Of a DNA stretch of 64,000 nucleotides, positions 35,640-49,889 are shown one piece after another. Source of the stretch: Acanthornis magna (Eukaryota; Chordata; Aves; Passeriformes; Acanthizidae); contig JAWUZG010000139.1 in assembly GCA_036785705.1 (NCBI GenBank), positions 832,938 to 896,937 of the forward strand, given 5' to 3'. The translations under genes and the position numbers were made by a program. A model generated the notes under the pieces. That model searched no databases. It had not been told where the DNA came from and worked only from the letters and a program-made list of their open reading frames with translations. Each line of letters starts with the position of its first letter. Position 1 is the first letter of the stretch.

Positions 35640-35995
35640 AGACCTCCAGCATAGACCTCCATGGGCTGCAGGGGGACAGCCAGCCTCACCATGAGATGCA
35701 GGGGAATCTCTACTCCGGTGCCTCTTTTTTCACTGACCCGAGTGTCTGCAGGGCTGTTTCTCCCGTTCTTACGCCTTTGTCTGGCTGCAATTGTGCAGGT
35801 TTTTTTACCCCCCTTCTTAAATCTGGTATCCCAGAGGCACTACCACCATTGCTGATGGGCTTGTCCTTGGCCAATGGTGGATTTTTGGAGCTGGCATTTG
35901 CAGTGTTCAACATAGGGGAAGCTTCTGGCAGCTTCTCACAGAAGCTGTCCTTGTAGCCCCTCTGCTATCAAAACCTGGTCACACAAACCCAACAC
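35640..35995 (+). mobile_element. Dispersed ERV-related repeat fragment
   Basis: The stretch with CATGGGCTGCAGGGGGACAG, then TGTCTGCAGGGCTGTTTCTC, TCCCAGAGGCACTACCACC, GCTGATGGGCTTG and GCAGCTTCTCACAGAAGC matches a repeated sequence I recall from many bird genomes in ERV-type contexts. Strand and family name are not secure. No retroviral gene is readable here. Confidence 0.5.
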
Positions 35996-37080
35996 AGTTA
36001 CAAAGGCCTGCTGTGATTCTCTATCAGAATGAAGCATGTTAGGATCCTTGTCCTGAAAAATCCAGAGTGGCTCTACTCGCCTGACATGCCTTGCTCCAGG
36101 ACAGTGAAACTTGTAAACGTGCATTGGAAACATGACAGCTGTGACACTGTTGTGTTTCTGCCCTGCGGTCTTCAGGTGTTTCAAGGAAAAAGTGATGCTT
36201 TCTTAGCCTGTTTGCTGGAGTTGTGTGGTACCAAGACACTGTCTTACTTCCATGCAGAGAGTTCTAGGGTAAGGTCTTAAAATTGTTTTTCTGAGGTGTG
36301 GAGAGCAACTGAAGTTAAAGTACAGTGGATTGCTTGTACTTCAGGATTGCTTTCTTGTGTACGCTGGAAGTCTTTATTCTCAAAGAGAATTTTTATTAGC
36401 ATGTCAGCTGTGGGTACTTCCTCTGTCCTTATTTTATTGTAGTTTGGCTGATTTTATCCAGATCTGTTAGGAAAACAAAGGTTTTCAACCTTTCCCTGTT
36501 GCTGTCAGGGAAACACTCCCCTGACTCCCTGTCAGGAGTGTTTTAAACCCATCACTGCCTTTGGCAGGAAGCTGAAGGTCTCACAGTTATAATGTTTGCG
36601 TGAGCTTCCTCAGCAGTATCACTGTTGGGATAGGTTGGTTGGGGAGTGCCAGTGCTGGAAAAGGCTGGAGTGTGGACTGCTTTTAGCACCAGAGATGTCA
36701 GTGAATGCATGTGAGAAAAGGCCTCAGAAGCCAGAAACCTGCTGTCAACTTAGCAGGGAACGGCCTTGGGCTTTCCAGTGCTCTGGGAGGTGGGACAAAC
36801 CTCACAGATGGGACATGTCCTCCTTGTTCAGTCCAGACAATCTGCGTTGGAAAAATGACTTCATTCACACAAATCTTCCTCATGAAATAAAGATCTGATG
36901 TAGTAAACCCAGTGATTGAACTGCATCAGAGCTTTATTTCATGATAGGGTGAGTCGTTATTGATGATGTGATGATTTTTATGTCATGATGTGTTACGAAT
37001 GGGTTTAAACACAGAAGAGCAAAGATAGCTAGATCTCTGTGAATAAAATGGATTGAACCCAGAAAGGTTTGAAATATAGC
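35996..37080. other. Intergenic, nothing recognised
   Basis: Short open frames overlap on both strands between 36029 and 36900, without a domain or splice context. A 14-A run (37081-37094) follows it. Confidence 0.4.
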
Positions 37081-37157
37081 AAAAAAAAAAAAAAGGTTAA
37101 AACCAAACGAGGTTAGATGTTGCTGCCAAAAAAATCGATATATTTTATGTAACAGTA

Positions 37158-37321
37158 AAAAAGGCAAAGAGAAAGAAGGAAAGGAAGAAGGAAAGGAAGA
37201 AGGAAGGAAAGAAAGAGAGAAAGAAAGAGGGAAAGATAGAAAGAAAGAGAAGAAAGAGAAGAAAGAGAGAGAGAAAGAGAGAGAAAGAAAGAAAGAAAAA
37301 GAGAGAAAGAAAGAAGGAAGA
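37158..37321 (+). repeat. Polypurine GAAA/GGAA microsatellite tract
   Basis: About 160 bp are almost purely A and G on the + strand, built from imperfect GAAAG, GGAAG and GAGA repeats. The serine, phenylalanine and leucine-rich minus-strand frames across it are artefacts of this composition. Confidence 0.9.
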
Positions 37322-38371
37322 GTAGGGCAGTTGGGCTCCTCTGTCTGCACAGCCTCGGACCAGAGGCTTTTTCACTACACACCCAAAACCTCTCTTCCCC
37401 CCACCCTTTGGTGTCAGGGTCTGTGCTGGCCTGGCAGCTGATAGCCCTGGGGCTATGGTCTCTACCCCAAAGGTGCTAAGCTTGACCCCTCTGTGAATGT
37501 ATTCTTTTCCCCCAGCCTGGAGTTTTTACTTTATCTTATCTCCATCAGCGCACAGTTCAGAGCTCCATTCAGGGTTTTGGTGGTTTGCTCTGCAGCTTTT
37601 CTGTACAGTTCTGTACAGTTTTTTTGTACAGTTTTGCTACAATAGCCAAAAGTCCTTCATGAAGATGTTTAAGCCATAAATTATAACATTTCAGTCTCCG
37701 ATGTGATTTGAAGCCACCATTGATTTAACTGGTGGTCTTGTCCTTTGCTATCCTGTAAGGGGAGTAACTTGTATCAGATATGATAGAGCATATGGTGTCC
37801 ATTCCCTGCCTCACCTATCCTTGCTTGTCCCTTGTGCAGAGGGGCTGCATGATATTGGTTATCCCCCCAAAAATAGAGCAAATGCTCTACACATCGCTTT
37901 CCAGGCCTTTCATTGCCACTGAAGTCCAACAAAATGTTGGTATCTAGAGGTATGTGCTCTAACTCAGAAAGCAGCACCAAAGCTGATTATAATTTTTCTT
38001 CAGAAAATATTTAGTCTTAATGACTGTAAACAGCTTGCTGTTTGCATTTGGGGGATAAAAAGAAGAAGCGATCCTCAAGAGAGCAATATCAGATTATTTG
38101 TTAAGGAAAAAGCTTTAATACTTGTTAATTGCATGATTTAGAGTCTTCTGTCATTATCATAGTTGTTTAAAGACAAGTCTTTCCCTTTAAGTAGTGCAAA
38201 CCCCCCCAATTTTTAAAAATCCATTCCTTAAAAAGCAAACAAAAAACCACCTTGCTTCTCCTGAGGGCAAGGCAATGCCACATCAAAGAAGGTGGATAAT
38301 GAGAGAACGTAGGATGTAATGTTGAAATTTGAAAAAACAATCCAAAAAACGTTCCGCTGACCGAGCTATGT
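37322..38371. other. Intergenic, nothing recognised
   Basis: Includes a short direct repeat of CTGTACAGTT (three or four copies, about 37599-37636). No coding signal was found. Confidence 0.4.
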
Positions 38372-38690
38372 GTTGAGCCTGGAGACAGGAAGGCTCAGGG
38401 GCAATTTTATCACTGTGTATAAATACCTAATTAGAGAGAATGAAAATGGTGGAGCTATACTCTTCTCAGCAGTGCCCACTGATGGTACAGGAGGCAATGG
38501 GCAGAAATAAAAACCCCATGAAGTTCCATCTGAACAAAAGAAAAAGCTTTTTCTCTCTTAGGGTGATCAGCTACTGGAAAAGGTTGTATAAAGTCTCCAT
38601 CTGTGGAGATACTCAAGACCTGATGGGGCACGGTCCTGGGCAGCCTGCTCTAGGCAGCCTGTCTGAGCAGGGGCAGAAGCTCTCTCCAGC
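38372..38690 (+). mobile_element. CR1 LINE 3' end fragment
   Basis: The order of short motifs matches the avian CR1 3' region as I recall it: GAGCCTGGAGACAGGAAGGCTCAGGGG, split here only for description, then TATAAATACCT, AGTTCCATCTGAACA, AGGGTGATCAG, TACTGGAA, GTCTCCATCTGTGGAGATACTCAA and CAGCCTGCTCTAGGCAGCCTG. It lacks reverse transcriptase sequence and the usual 3'-terminal short repeats, so it is a 5'-truncated and 3'-worn copy. Confidence 0.8.
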
Positions 38691-41600
38691 CGTCATCAAT
38701 GTTTTTGTGAATTGCATTGGAATTCACTGTGTGCAAAAGATGCGAACTGTCCATACCATGTAGGGTGGGTAATTGCTTAGGAGGTAAGCAGCTGGTTTTC
38801 AGCACTGTTTCAGACTTTCTGAGGTGCAGGGACTTGCATGAAGTTAGGCTCTGAGAAAGTTTCCTTGCTACGAACTTCTGCATGTGGCACATGTCCCTGA
38901 ATTCATACCAGAGTCCTCCCAGTGGAGGAGCATGTTGTGATACAGAGCATATTGCAGGCTCTGTACAATGTTGTCGAGGCTGGTTGGGCTCTCTAGAATG
39001 AGAAGCTCTGGTTTTCCATGGGTGTGCAGGTTGGTCTGAGCTTGGTCTTCCAAATATTATCATGCAGCTGAAAACAGAGATCTATGCTCAACAGATGGTC
39101 AGAGAGCACATCTTTGGGGTTTTTTTAACCCATATTTATAGATTCCCCAAATAAGTATTTGGAAGGTTTGAGCTAAGGCCTGAATCAACTCATACCTTCC
39201 TTTCAATACAGATCATATGCTTAATTCTTAGAGAGCTTTATAAGTAGTGGTTTCAGAGAAATTAGTAGTTCTGTACACATAAGCTTGTTGGCATCTTTTC
39301 CAATATAATTGTTGGTATTTTAATACGGTACTGCTTTGGAGTGGGACAGGACTAAACCACATCAAATACATGCTCTATTTGCCCAAATGAGTTTATTCCT
39401 GCAGCTTTTTTTGGTTGTTTGTTTGTTTGTTAATTTTTTTCTTTTTCTTTTTTTATTCTGATGAATAGCTAACTACTAGCAGACCAACATTCTGTAGTAG
39501 AAGCTTATATCAACCTCAATTTTTGTCATTTTGGCTTTTAGTCATCATAATGTTATCTTCTGCAGTTGTTTTAATGAAAACACAGCACATCCTGTCCAGA
39601 CGTAAAAAAACATTCTCTCAATGAAAGATTTGGTGCAGAATGTTCTTTCTACAGATTTCTATCACTATTCATACTTCTAAACAAATATTTACCTTACAAT
39701 GAGATTCATTCTGAGAGCTTCTAAACACATATTGTTTTTCAGGCTATATATGCAGAATCTAGTAAAGGAGAGAAATATAATTTCTAAGTGCTAAAATGCA
39801 TACCAGCATATACAAACCAATAACCAGCCCAGTATGATCTGAAGAAATGACTTCCCCCTATACAGTGCATGTTCTTTAAAGAGAGCAACCACTGCTTTCT
39901 TGCTCATTGTAATTCACACTGCGTCCAGCACTACTGGAAAACTAATGAAAATGCTGGGAGTATAAGGCTTTATTTTACTGTTGAGAATTCTCAGTGGTTA
40001 CAATATTATGTTGTGCCTAATTCTCCTGGTACCCCATTTTTTTAACGGTGATTGCTATTTTCAACCCAGTGATCCATTTCATGCATTAGCCCCCTAAGAG
40101 CTGGATGTACCATGTAGCACAAAGGAGCTTTCAGAGCAAAATGCTTTTACTGGATAATTTGTAAACAGGAAAAATCTGCTCAATCAGTTAGAAATCTTAT
40201 AAGCAGAGGCTCACTGGCATGGAAATCTGGGAAGCAGAGCCTTTTAAGTCCACCTCAAGGAAGATCAAAGTGAAAGAATAAAGGGAGGAGGTGCTGGTTT
40301 AATTTTTTCATCTGAGACTGCATGATATGAAGTCATGCAACTGTTGCCATAGTAAAGTTATATCGAATTGACTACAAGCCAGTCAACACCACTGTGTAAT
40401 ATTCCCCCCCACCCCCACAAGCAAAGCAGGATAAACACTTCTTGATTGATTTTGTTTTCCCCCTTATAATAAGAAATTATAGGAACTGATTTCAGAACTC
40501 TCTTAAAACTATAATTGCCAGCAGTGAAAAGTCAGCTAATATTTTTTGGATTGGGGCATACTGTTTCAGATACTGTTTCAGCTATAATTCATCTTTTTCT
40601 CAAAATTGTCATTCATGAAGCACCTTCAGTTGTCAACTGTGAGATAAAGGAGTCATCTGCTCAGTTAACTGGGGGAGTATTAAAATATGGAAGATAATAC
40701 CACTAGAATATTTTAAATGGTATCTATACACATCTGTTTAAGTTTTGGCAGAATTTACTTTCATCCTTGCCTTGTTACTCAAGTGTAATTTATAATGCAT
40801 CTGAAGAATTCCCTTATCTCCCTCTCTACTTCACCCAGCATATGCATACATGCAGGCATTGAGAGACCAGGAAATATCATGTCATGGCCTCTGTTACACA
40901 GTGTCTAATTTTACAGGATGTCTAGGAGGGTGTGGCAATAAAATGTGGTGGCTATAAAATAAAAAATAACTTCTGGTTGTGTTAGTGTTCATATTTGCAT
41001 GGTTCAGGAGTTCAGTTGAGATTATACAGTGGGGTCAATATCTGAAGTGTTGCTACACTGTCAAAGCCATTAAAACATCAAACAAATTTGAATTCCTGTG
41101 ACCAGAGCAGCCAGACACACAGAGGCTCATCGATATTAAGATCTATTTCTAACAGTGCCCTCCTGCTGTGTAGGAGGTGAGGGGCGACAGCCTTATTCAG
41201 AGGCCTTCTTTTACTTCAGAGGTTCTTAATTTCTTCTTGTTGCAGCACTTGAAAACTTTGAGGAACACCTTAGGGGCCAGATGCTGCAGTGTGAACCGAA
41301 ACTTCCACCTCCACTTGAGAGTGTTGAGTGCCCCAGCTGACCTCCAGGTGCTGTTTTCTGTCAGCTGCTGTGCCTGTGCCATGTCTGCTGCTCTCCAGGG
41401 TTGTTTGAGAAGCACAGTGCATCTCTCGTGGCTCTCAATTGTGACTAATCTTGCTTCAGGCAACTGATACCCTCACTAATGCGATTTGCTCTTTCAACTC
41501 TTCCGGAGAGGCAGGTGTACTTTAAGGGACTTTATTTTATTTGAAAGGGCTTCATGTGCTTATTTTGTGCTGTTGCTTTAGAGGGGGGAGGAGGCAAATT

Positions 41601-44470
41601 GGATAAGCGTTTCTTGCCCACTGAGGGCAAGGGATGCTGATGTTGCTCCTAAACTTGCTGAAGCACTATCTCCCTCATGGCTGTATGGCACAGACAGGCT
41701 TCTCCATCAATGCTGAAGGCTTGGCCGTGGCAGGAGGGTTGACCATGGCCATTATTTTGGAGAATAGGTGGTGCCCTCTATGCCTAAAACCTGTCTTTGT
41801 TTGTCCCAAATATCCAGGTTGAAAATAGATGAGTGATTAACTTTTTTAAAATGAAAACTGCAGCAATCTCCTTCCTACATCATTAGCTGTCTGAGAAATC
41901 ACAGGTGTTCTCTATTTTTGCAGTGAAGTTATGCAGGTGTTAAACTTGCCTGGTTTTGTGATAGAGCTAAGTATCTTAAATCAGCAACAAGCTGAACTCC
42001 CTGCTTGCAATTGGCCCCAAGACTTTGAATTTGATTGGATACTTTAAAGGGAGCAGGCTTTAAGAACAGCTTTCTTGTGTTAGAAGCTTAGAATCCACTT
42101 AAAAGATGAGAAACAAGAAATAAAAGCAATAAAAATATTATTTGAAGGGAGCCTGGGAGAAGTGGAACAGCTGTAGATACTTGTGGCCCATCCCATCGTT
42201 CAGAGAGTGCAGTGTGACACAGCAACAGCGAAGCCCTAGAAAATTAAATGCTGCTCATTGATGTGCACAGGAAAGTGCAGATTTGAAAATTTCACAAATA
42301 AGCAGTGGACATCCTTATCCTTGGCAAACTGGGAAGCAAAAGCTCAGGGGTATAGAGAGAAATGAGAACAGGCCAGAGAGCACTTGGTGGTGAAAGAGCC
42401 TTTGTGAGTGGAGAGAACAGGAGAAACCAAAGTGAGCCCAAAAAGTCAGGTGGCCTGGTCACAGTGATGTAGCTAGGATCCCCCACAGCATCATGTGGAA
42501 ATGGATAGGAGTGAGGAACAACCTCATTTGTAAAAGGTAAGACTTATTCTTGCAGCCTGTTGTAGCTAAAAAAGTTTTTTTATTGTTTAAGTCTGCACAC
42601 ACACACAGATAAGTTTCTGCTGTGAAAGTGTATGAATATGCTTGAAAAATTGGTCAACCTGGGTGTTTGCTGTTTCATTTCATTTAAAACAAATGTCTAG
42701 TAAATAACTTTTCCTTATTTTTTCTTTACCTCTTTATTAGAGACAGCTCTGGTTAGGTGTGGTTTATTAGCTGTGGTTTATTAGCTGTGGTTATTCAGAT
42801 GTCCCCTTTCTTCGCTAGCTGATGTTTTTCTGCATTCTCTGAAAGCATGTCAGAGTGCTGCAGCATTCAATTGCTTTTGACAAGGAATGTTGATTCTCCT
42901 TATGTCCTCCACCCTCATATAAAAATAAGGCTTTGGTAGTCAGCAGTGTCCCCGGGGAGGCCTTGTTCTGCAAAATATAGAAGAGATTGAGGTGATTGGT
43001 AAGGGGGTGGTATGGTACCATCTTCATTCTGCTGCCATGTTATCTACTGAAGAGCTTTCTTATTAAGGCATTGGCCTGATATGTTTATGCTAGTGAGGTA
43101 GGAATTAGAAAAACTGTTGTTGAAGAAGCATCTGTCAGCTGAGTTGCACTGACTTATCACTATTGATTAGCCAGTGCTTATCGTTATGTCTATCGACTGC
43201 TTTTGTGGTCTGGCATTTTTAAGGGATTGTTTTCTTTTATGGCATCCTCTGGCTGTTACCAGTAAGACAAAGCCTCCTGTATTTCAAATGAGCTCACTCA
43301 TTATTTTTCATTGTATTTTCTATTACAACCATTATCTTAGATCATGTAGATGTAATAGAAACAATGTTTATAGGAAACAGTTCAATCTCTATGAAAAGGA
43401 AACCTTTCTAGATTCTACCCTATGAGAAAGAAAGATTGTTGTTCTTTTAAGGAGATAAAATGGGAAAAAAATAACAGGCCACAAATAAAGCATGTGTTAC
43501 AGAAAGAGCACCATATCTCGTACTTCTTTAAGGCAAAATTTGGCCCCTTAATTTACATAATAAGAATGTAACCAGAGTAGCACCACCAACATCAATGTTA
43601 CGCTGGGCTGACTCTGGATCAGAACTGCACACAAAAATTTAGCCTTCTTGTGAGCAAGTGGTGAAGGTAATGTGGAATATGCGTATTATTGGTGGGCTCT
43701 GTTTGTCTTGATGGTTGAGATTATATTTTCAAGATTATGGAGGGCCTTTGTGTAAAGAGCCTACTGCCCCTCTCCTGCCAAGGATTTTCTCTGCTCCTTT
43801 TCCTAGTATTTTGCTAACTTTTACAAAGGCGGAATACATGGAGTTGACATTTTCACCACTAAACCTTAGTGGATTCAATGCTCATATTCTAGCCTTGTGT
43901 TTGGAGGAAAAAACCCAAAAACTTTAAAAAAAAAAAAAAAAAAAGTTAGATGTCTCTTTCCTGATTATTGATGAGAGCTGTATTTTGGGTGATAAAATAC
44001 AGAGGAGATGCAAAGGTTACTTCATCAGAAGAAAACAGCAGGAGCAAGTCTGTTGAGGATTGCCCCCCTCTGTAGCTGTTGCAGAGAAAGCAGACCTTGA
44101 TAAACCCTGTGCACAGGTCAGAGCTTTCTCCAAGCCTGAGAATTACTAATGGGAATCCATTTTTCCCTCTAGAGATAGCCAAAGGAGGAATGGGCTGACT
44201 GGCTATTAAATGAATGTGGCTTTAAATGTAGACAGGCATTTAAAGCCTTCTGCCATACATATTAGAATTTCTGCTTACGGAATCACATTTTCATGGAATA
44301 TTTTTCATATGAAAATGCGGTTAGCCTAAACCCTCCACTTTCAGACAGTGTTTAGAAAGAAGTGTTATGCTCCTAGAAAGGAAAAGAAATGCTGTTCTTT
44401 TCATTATGCACTTTAACTTTTCAGTGTCTTTATGCATTCACTTTTATTTATTATTGCAGGTGAAAATGAT

Positions 44471-44471
<1 letters not shown>
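38691..44471. other. AT-rich non-coding DNA
   Basis: No gene was recognised over about 5.8 kb. Minor features are GTTT repeats near 39416, a 15-bp TGTGGTTTATTAGC motif repeated about three times at 42754-42791, a short CA run at 42598, and a 19-A run at 43926-43944. Confidence 0.4.

Positions 44472-44511
<40 letters not shown>
44472..44511 (+). repeat. Poly-T run (40 T)
   Basis: Forty consecutive T follow TGAAAATGATG, then TGGTTGGGG and a second T-rich run. It could be the A-tail of a minus-strand retroposed copy, but no element body was recognised next to it. The length may be unreliable. Confidence 0.9.
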
Positions 44512-44512
<1 letters not shown>

Positions 44513-47500
44513 GTTGGGGTTTTTTTTCTTTTTTTGTTAAGTGGCCTGGAGAAAGAGTATGCATTGGTGGGAACTTCAGACAGTAATGGTAAATATTGAG
44601 ATATCTGTGTCACTAATCTGTTTGCACTTACATGAAACTTAGGTAATGGCAATGTAGTTCCTGATCAGTGAATGAAGGACTTAGAAATTAGAAAATAACT
44701 TCTGTCAGGAAAGATGAAAAACTAAATGGACTTTGTCTCCTTTATAAAATGTTGTAGTGTCATTGATTCAAAATTTTTATGTGATGGATGAGCTCACATA
44801 TATAGCAAAGAATTGCCAAAGCTTACTGTAAAGTCTCATAAACTCTCTATATGGAGAAATGCTGCAATGGTAACTTTCTCAGACCAAGGAGTTTAGAATT
44901 ATATGCTATCTGTGTCTAACACCGCTGACAATCAGTACAGATATAGAACCCAGTTCTACAAATTTCTCTTTGATTTTATGGATGTTGGGATTTAACAGAA
45001 AATTTTTTTTTGTTCAAATCTCAGCACAGTAGGCTAAAGGCTTCTTGCCACCAAGAGAGGTGAAATAAGGGCAGTAAAATGTTGGTAAGCAAGCAATTTT
45101 TCACCTTCTCTTTCAGATTTCACTCTCCTATAATTATTTTAGACATTTCATACTGCATGGCAATAATAATAGTACTGAAATTTATCTGAATGAAATGAGA
45201 TTTTTTTTTCTTATTATTTAATTCACTTTCTGTGAGTCTTTATTTTCCTCTTTCCCTCTGCATTTTTTTTAATCGTTATTCATTTTTGTTCAGTGCTAGT
45301 AGTGTAACAATTCCTGGAATATACTTTAGAGATTGTGCAGTGAAGGCTCAGAAGATTTCTGAAGTTTGAAAAACACTGAAATTTCCAGTAGACCAGAGAG
45401 GCTTATAAAAAATTTCCTATAAAATATTTTCATAGCTTATTCTTACCTCTCCAGTGGGCTGCCCAAAAGAGCTTTCATGGCTGCATGCCATTAGTCACTG
45501 AAACTATACGATAAAATAGTTTTGCTGTAGTTTTGGAGAACCCCAAGAAGCAAGGACTGAAGTTACTTCCACACTTGCCTTCCGTGTCTGTACATAGAAG
45601 CAGATGATTGTCCTCTAATGTAGGGCCTTGAGAGGGATGTAGCTTTGAGAGGGAGAGAACAGTTGCTGTGAGACTGGTGTTTTGGGTTTTCTGTAGGGGT
45701 AGTCAGACCTGTGTGAGATGGGAAAAGCTCCTGGTGGAGACATGGAGGGTTCAGCTCTGGTGAATATGGGAGAAAGCACTTTGCATTGACTTCATGTTTA
45801 CAAAATTGAAATATTTCCAAAACCTACTGTAAAGTGGAGATAAAATAATATGTAAGATTTTATCTTATATAAAGATGTAAAAACACTCCAGGTGTGAATT
45901 GAAATTAGTTAATAATACTTAGCAAAAGCACAATGCCTTCAAAGATGTACTGTCATTGAAAACTGTTTTAATGATAATTTTTTGGTCAGCTGTTGTAGCA
46001 TTTCTCTTTGAAAGGAAAACTTTAATGGCAATTTATATATGCTTTTAAATGTAGTGGGTCTCTCTGAAAGAAATTTGAAAGCCAACAAGATAGGATAGGT
46101 TGACATAAGAAAAACAGTGCTAATGAATAATAATATGCATTATGCCATTAATGATAAGTCGTCCCTTACAGTGCAGGAAAATAAAGGGGAGGTCACCAGA
46201 GAGAAAAGAATGAACAAAAATGTGTCTGTATATACAGAGAGGCTGTCCTCTCTCCCTCCTCCTCAGGCATCCTACATCTGAAATCCTTTCTCTTGATAGG
46301 AAACTAATTACACAGAGGTTGCCAACCCTGTTCTCTTTCAAGTATTAAAACAGTGGAGCATCTTTCTCAGTCCAGGTAGTAATTAGTAGTCACCTAGTTG
46401 CAAGGCAAGCGCAGTGTTATAGGTGTTCTGCTCAGAGAGAATTGATTTGAATGAGAGCAGTAGAAGAGTTCACTTAAATTCCTGATGAAATTTTTTTAGT
46501 TCTTCATCATGTGCCTGATTTCCCCTGTAGTACATTGCTTTTTCTCATGCCCCCTGTCTCTATGCTACCTACTGCTTATTTTGCTGTCTGCTGTGTAGTC
46601 ATTCATGGAACTCGTGGGTCTGTGAGATGTGCAGTCTTCCCTCCCTTTGGCTGATGGATTATTACTGTTAATACTTCCACTCAAGTCTGGGGACTGTTTT
46701 GGGCGAAGCAGCCGTGAGCTAGAGGAACAGTTCTCTTCATCTGTGAAGAGCTGAACATGCACTTGGTAGTCCCCATGATGTTAAATAGAGAAGCTGCTTT
46801 AATAAGCCGATTCTGGCCAAATCAGTCTAAAAGGCTGCAGTCTAGAAGGCTGTTTCTCGTTTTTAATGCTTTTGGAAAGCCAGAGATTAATTAACTTCAC
46901 TCCTCTTGAAAACAGGAAATCTGTGCAACAGCTACCAACTATATCTTTAATTATTGCATGCTCTGGAATCAAAACTGTATGTGGTTTATGAAGTCAGCTC
47001 TGTTTCAACAGCATAAACAATTTCTTGAAATGGAATTTTAAAACTTAGCACTGTAATGCTATTGTTTGCCTTGCTGATCATAAATGACTGACACGTTCTG
47101 GTGTGTTCCCTTCACTTTCTCAATCCTTTCCTATTTACTCATGGACTGTAGTTGGTTAATAGGACACTCATGCCAAGGAGGATCTTTATAGATCTCAAGA
47201 CCTGGCTATGTGTCCATGTATGAACACACAATTTCACATGCCTGAAATCAATGTCAGGATTTCTTCAAAATTCTATAGTAGACATTCTACAATGTCTGCA
47301 ATTTAGACCATTCTCTAAATTTGTAGAAAAGAAATGGAGAAAAGGAAAGAGAACCACATGTGGAAAAAAAAATCCCATGAAACAAAATTATTATAAAATC
47401 AGGCAAATATTCAAATAATGGCAGGGTTTGTTCTTACAGTTTGCCTGAACTCTCTTTCTCTTTTATTCTACTGGTGTGTATTGTATGGAGCTGGCGCTTG

Positions 47501-49889
47501 CTGGTATTGTCTGCTAGAGTATTGAACAAAGTCCTGGTGAAGTGAGCAGTCTCCTAGAAACTTGTGGTTTAGCACCCAGCCTTTTCTTTGTCTGCTTCTG
47601 AAACATCACATGTTCCATTTTTCACTGTTGAGAGAAGTCTGTACTATGCTTAAGAAAGTCGATGTCATTGAAGAAGTACTTGTAACAGTTTCTGAATTTT
47701 CTTTTCAGACAAGACTGGCTATGTATTTAATTATTAATTTTAATTATTTATAGATTTGGAACCAAATATTCGAGTCTCTCTACAAATGATTCTTCTGGAT
47801 ATGAAAGACTTCTCCATGTGCACCTTGAAGCATGGACCGCTTCATGGCAACACTTTCTGTTGAAAGCGTGCTTTAGATGGCTGTATTGAGTAATCCTTCT
47901 TATCACTGTTTTGTTTCATCCTGTGCAAACCAATAAGTCCTAATTCTCAATGTGCATTTTTCAGAATATCTGGGGGTTTGTTTCAGAGTTTTGGAAAATT
48001 GATAAAAATTTGGGAGGGCTTTTAGGGGGAAAGAGGGGAAGGCAGCAGATGATTTAGGTGAGTGACAGACTTGGCTTGGTGCTATATGACTTTGTACACT
48101 TAGATAAACTCTTTTCTGTGTACTGTTATGTGTATGTTATTGTTCAGGGTGGCTGTAGAAGTAAGTTTGGTGATTTCTTTAGATCTCAGTTCTTCCCTGG
48201 GCTATTCTGTAAGTGGGATTACATTGCAGCAGGAGCAGTGTCAGTATGCAGAATCAATGTATGCCAGCAACAGGAGAGGGCCACAATGCAGGGGTGGTTT
48301 TCCAGACGCTTATATGAGGGACTCCATATTTTTTGTCCCAGTTTCAGTGGATGTATAACAGATAGTTAAAAGAGGATTTATTAGTCACTGGCCATTCTGA
48401 AGGCTAGAGGACATGGAAAGTGACCCACTTCCCACTTCTCCAGGTGACTTTTTTTTTCAAGAGTGGTGCTTCTATTTTATTCATTTTTATAGATAAATAC
48501 ATGGAGCTTAAAGGATGGTTATCCTATTCCTCCCATGAGTAGTGTGCTTGTTTTAAAATACATAAATAAATGAAACATTGTTATTCTATATGTTGGTTTG
48601 GTTCTCTCTAGTTATTCTTTGGGATTTAAAATGTGCACCTTTGTGTGTTTGTATATACAGAAGTACATGCTTTTAGTGATTGAAGGCTTTGTTAATAGTG
48701 TGGAAAATTTTCATTTAAACTTTGCCACCCATAAAAATTGGTATAGTTTACATTCAGAGTTGTCTTCTGTTTTTTGGTGTTTTCTATGGTTGTGTGGGCT
48801 TTTGAGATCAGCTTTATGCCATTACAATTGTTGGCAGGTATTCAAGCCTTAAAATAGTTGCCCATCTGTGTGACTCTCAGTGAAAAATTAACCATTCAGA
48901 AAGAGTAGCTGTGACATAATTTGAAGTCTGATTTGACAACATGTAAGATAACAGAGGAAAGTGAGAGGTAACATAATACACAGTCTATCAAGTAAGATTG
49001 TTCATACATCTCTGAATTAATGATTCACAGAAATGGCAACTTCAAGAAGCAAGAGCCAAAAAAATCCAAGCAGAATTTAAAGAAAACTCTGAACATGAAA
49101 GAAGATGTAATCAAATGTTTCTTAGCAGAAAAAACTGTACAGAGAGGAACACAAAATTTGTGTGTGTGTTGGGGGGCAGTCAGGGGGTCAGAAAGGGCTG
49201 GAGGGGAAAAGAAAAAGTAGTATTGGAGAGAAATAGGGAGAGAAAAAAGTATTCTTGCTATTTGTGGGAAGCCAAAGTTTGTGAGAATCAGTTTTCCGAT
49301 AAACTGCTGGTTTTGGTCAGTGATTAAGGGACGATAATATCTTTCTCTGAACCCTTAACTCTCGTAACTCATTACTTGGATGAATGTCAAGATGCTGATA
49401 GGGGTTTCTACTGCAGCTGTGTGTCTGAATGTTACCTGTTTGCTCTAATCCATTCAGAGTGAGCTGAAAAAAAGTGTCACCTCTTTTGGGGTGATCCGTG
49501 CTGCATGTAGCATCCTCCTGTGCCTGAAGCATATAGACTAGACAGGAACTTCTCTGTCTTCAGATACCAAAACTCTGTACCATTAACAATTCCACCCCCA
49601 CACCTGTATTAGAACCTAATGTTTCCTCAAGGTCTGAGGTCAGGCCCACTAGTGGAGAAATTGCCGTGGTTAAAGACAGAGCAGTAGGGTTAGATGGGAC
49701 TGGTTGCAGCAAGTACAGCAGAGGTGTATGGTTTGGTCTTTGAAGCCCCAGCTCTATTTCCCACCTCCAGGTTATGAAGTGCTTTGAGGCAGTTGAAAGA
49801 CCTTTGGCTGCACCGGAAACTCCAATTATGTCAAAATTGAGTACTCTTGTTTCCTCCATGTTTGAAAAATATATCTTCCCAATCAGCTC
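44512..49889. other. AT-rich non-coding DNA
   Basis: No gene, RNA gene or recognisable mobile element was found. Open frames are short and low in complexity. Confidence 0.4.

Noticed and set aside
36934..37382. Serine/phenylalanine/leucine-rich minus-strand frames
   Set aside because: They come from the purine tract and reflect composition, not a protein.
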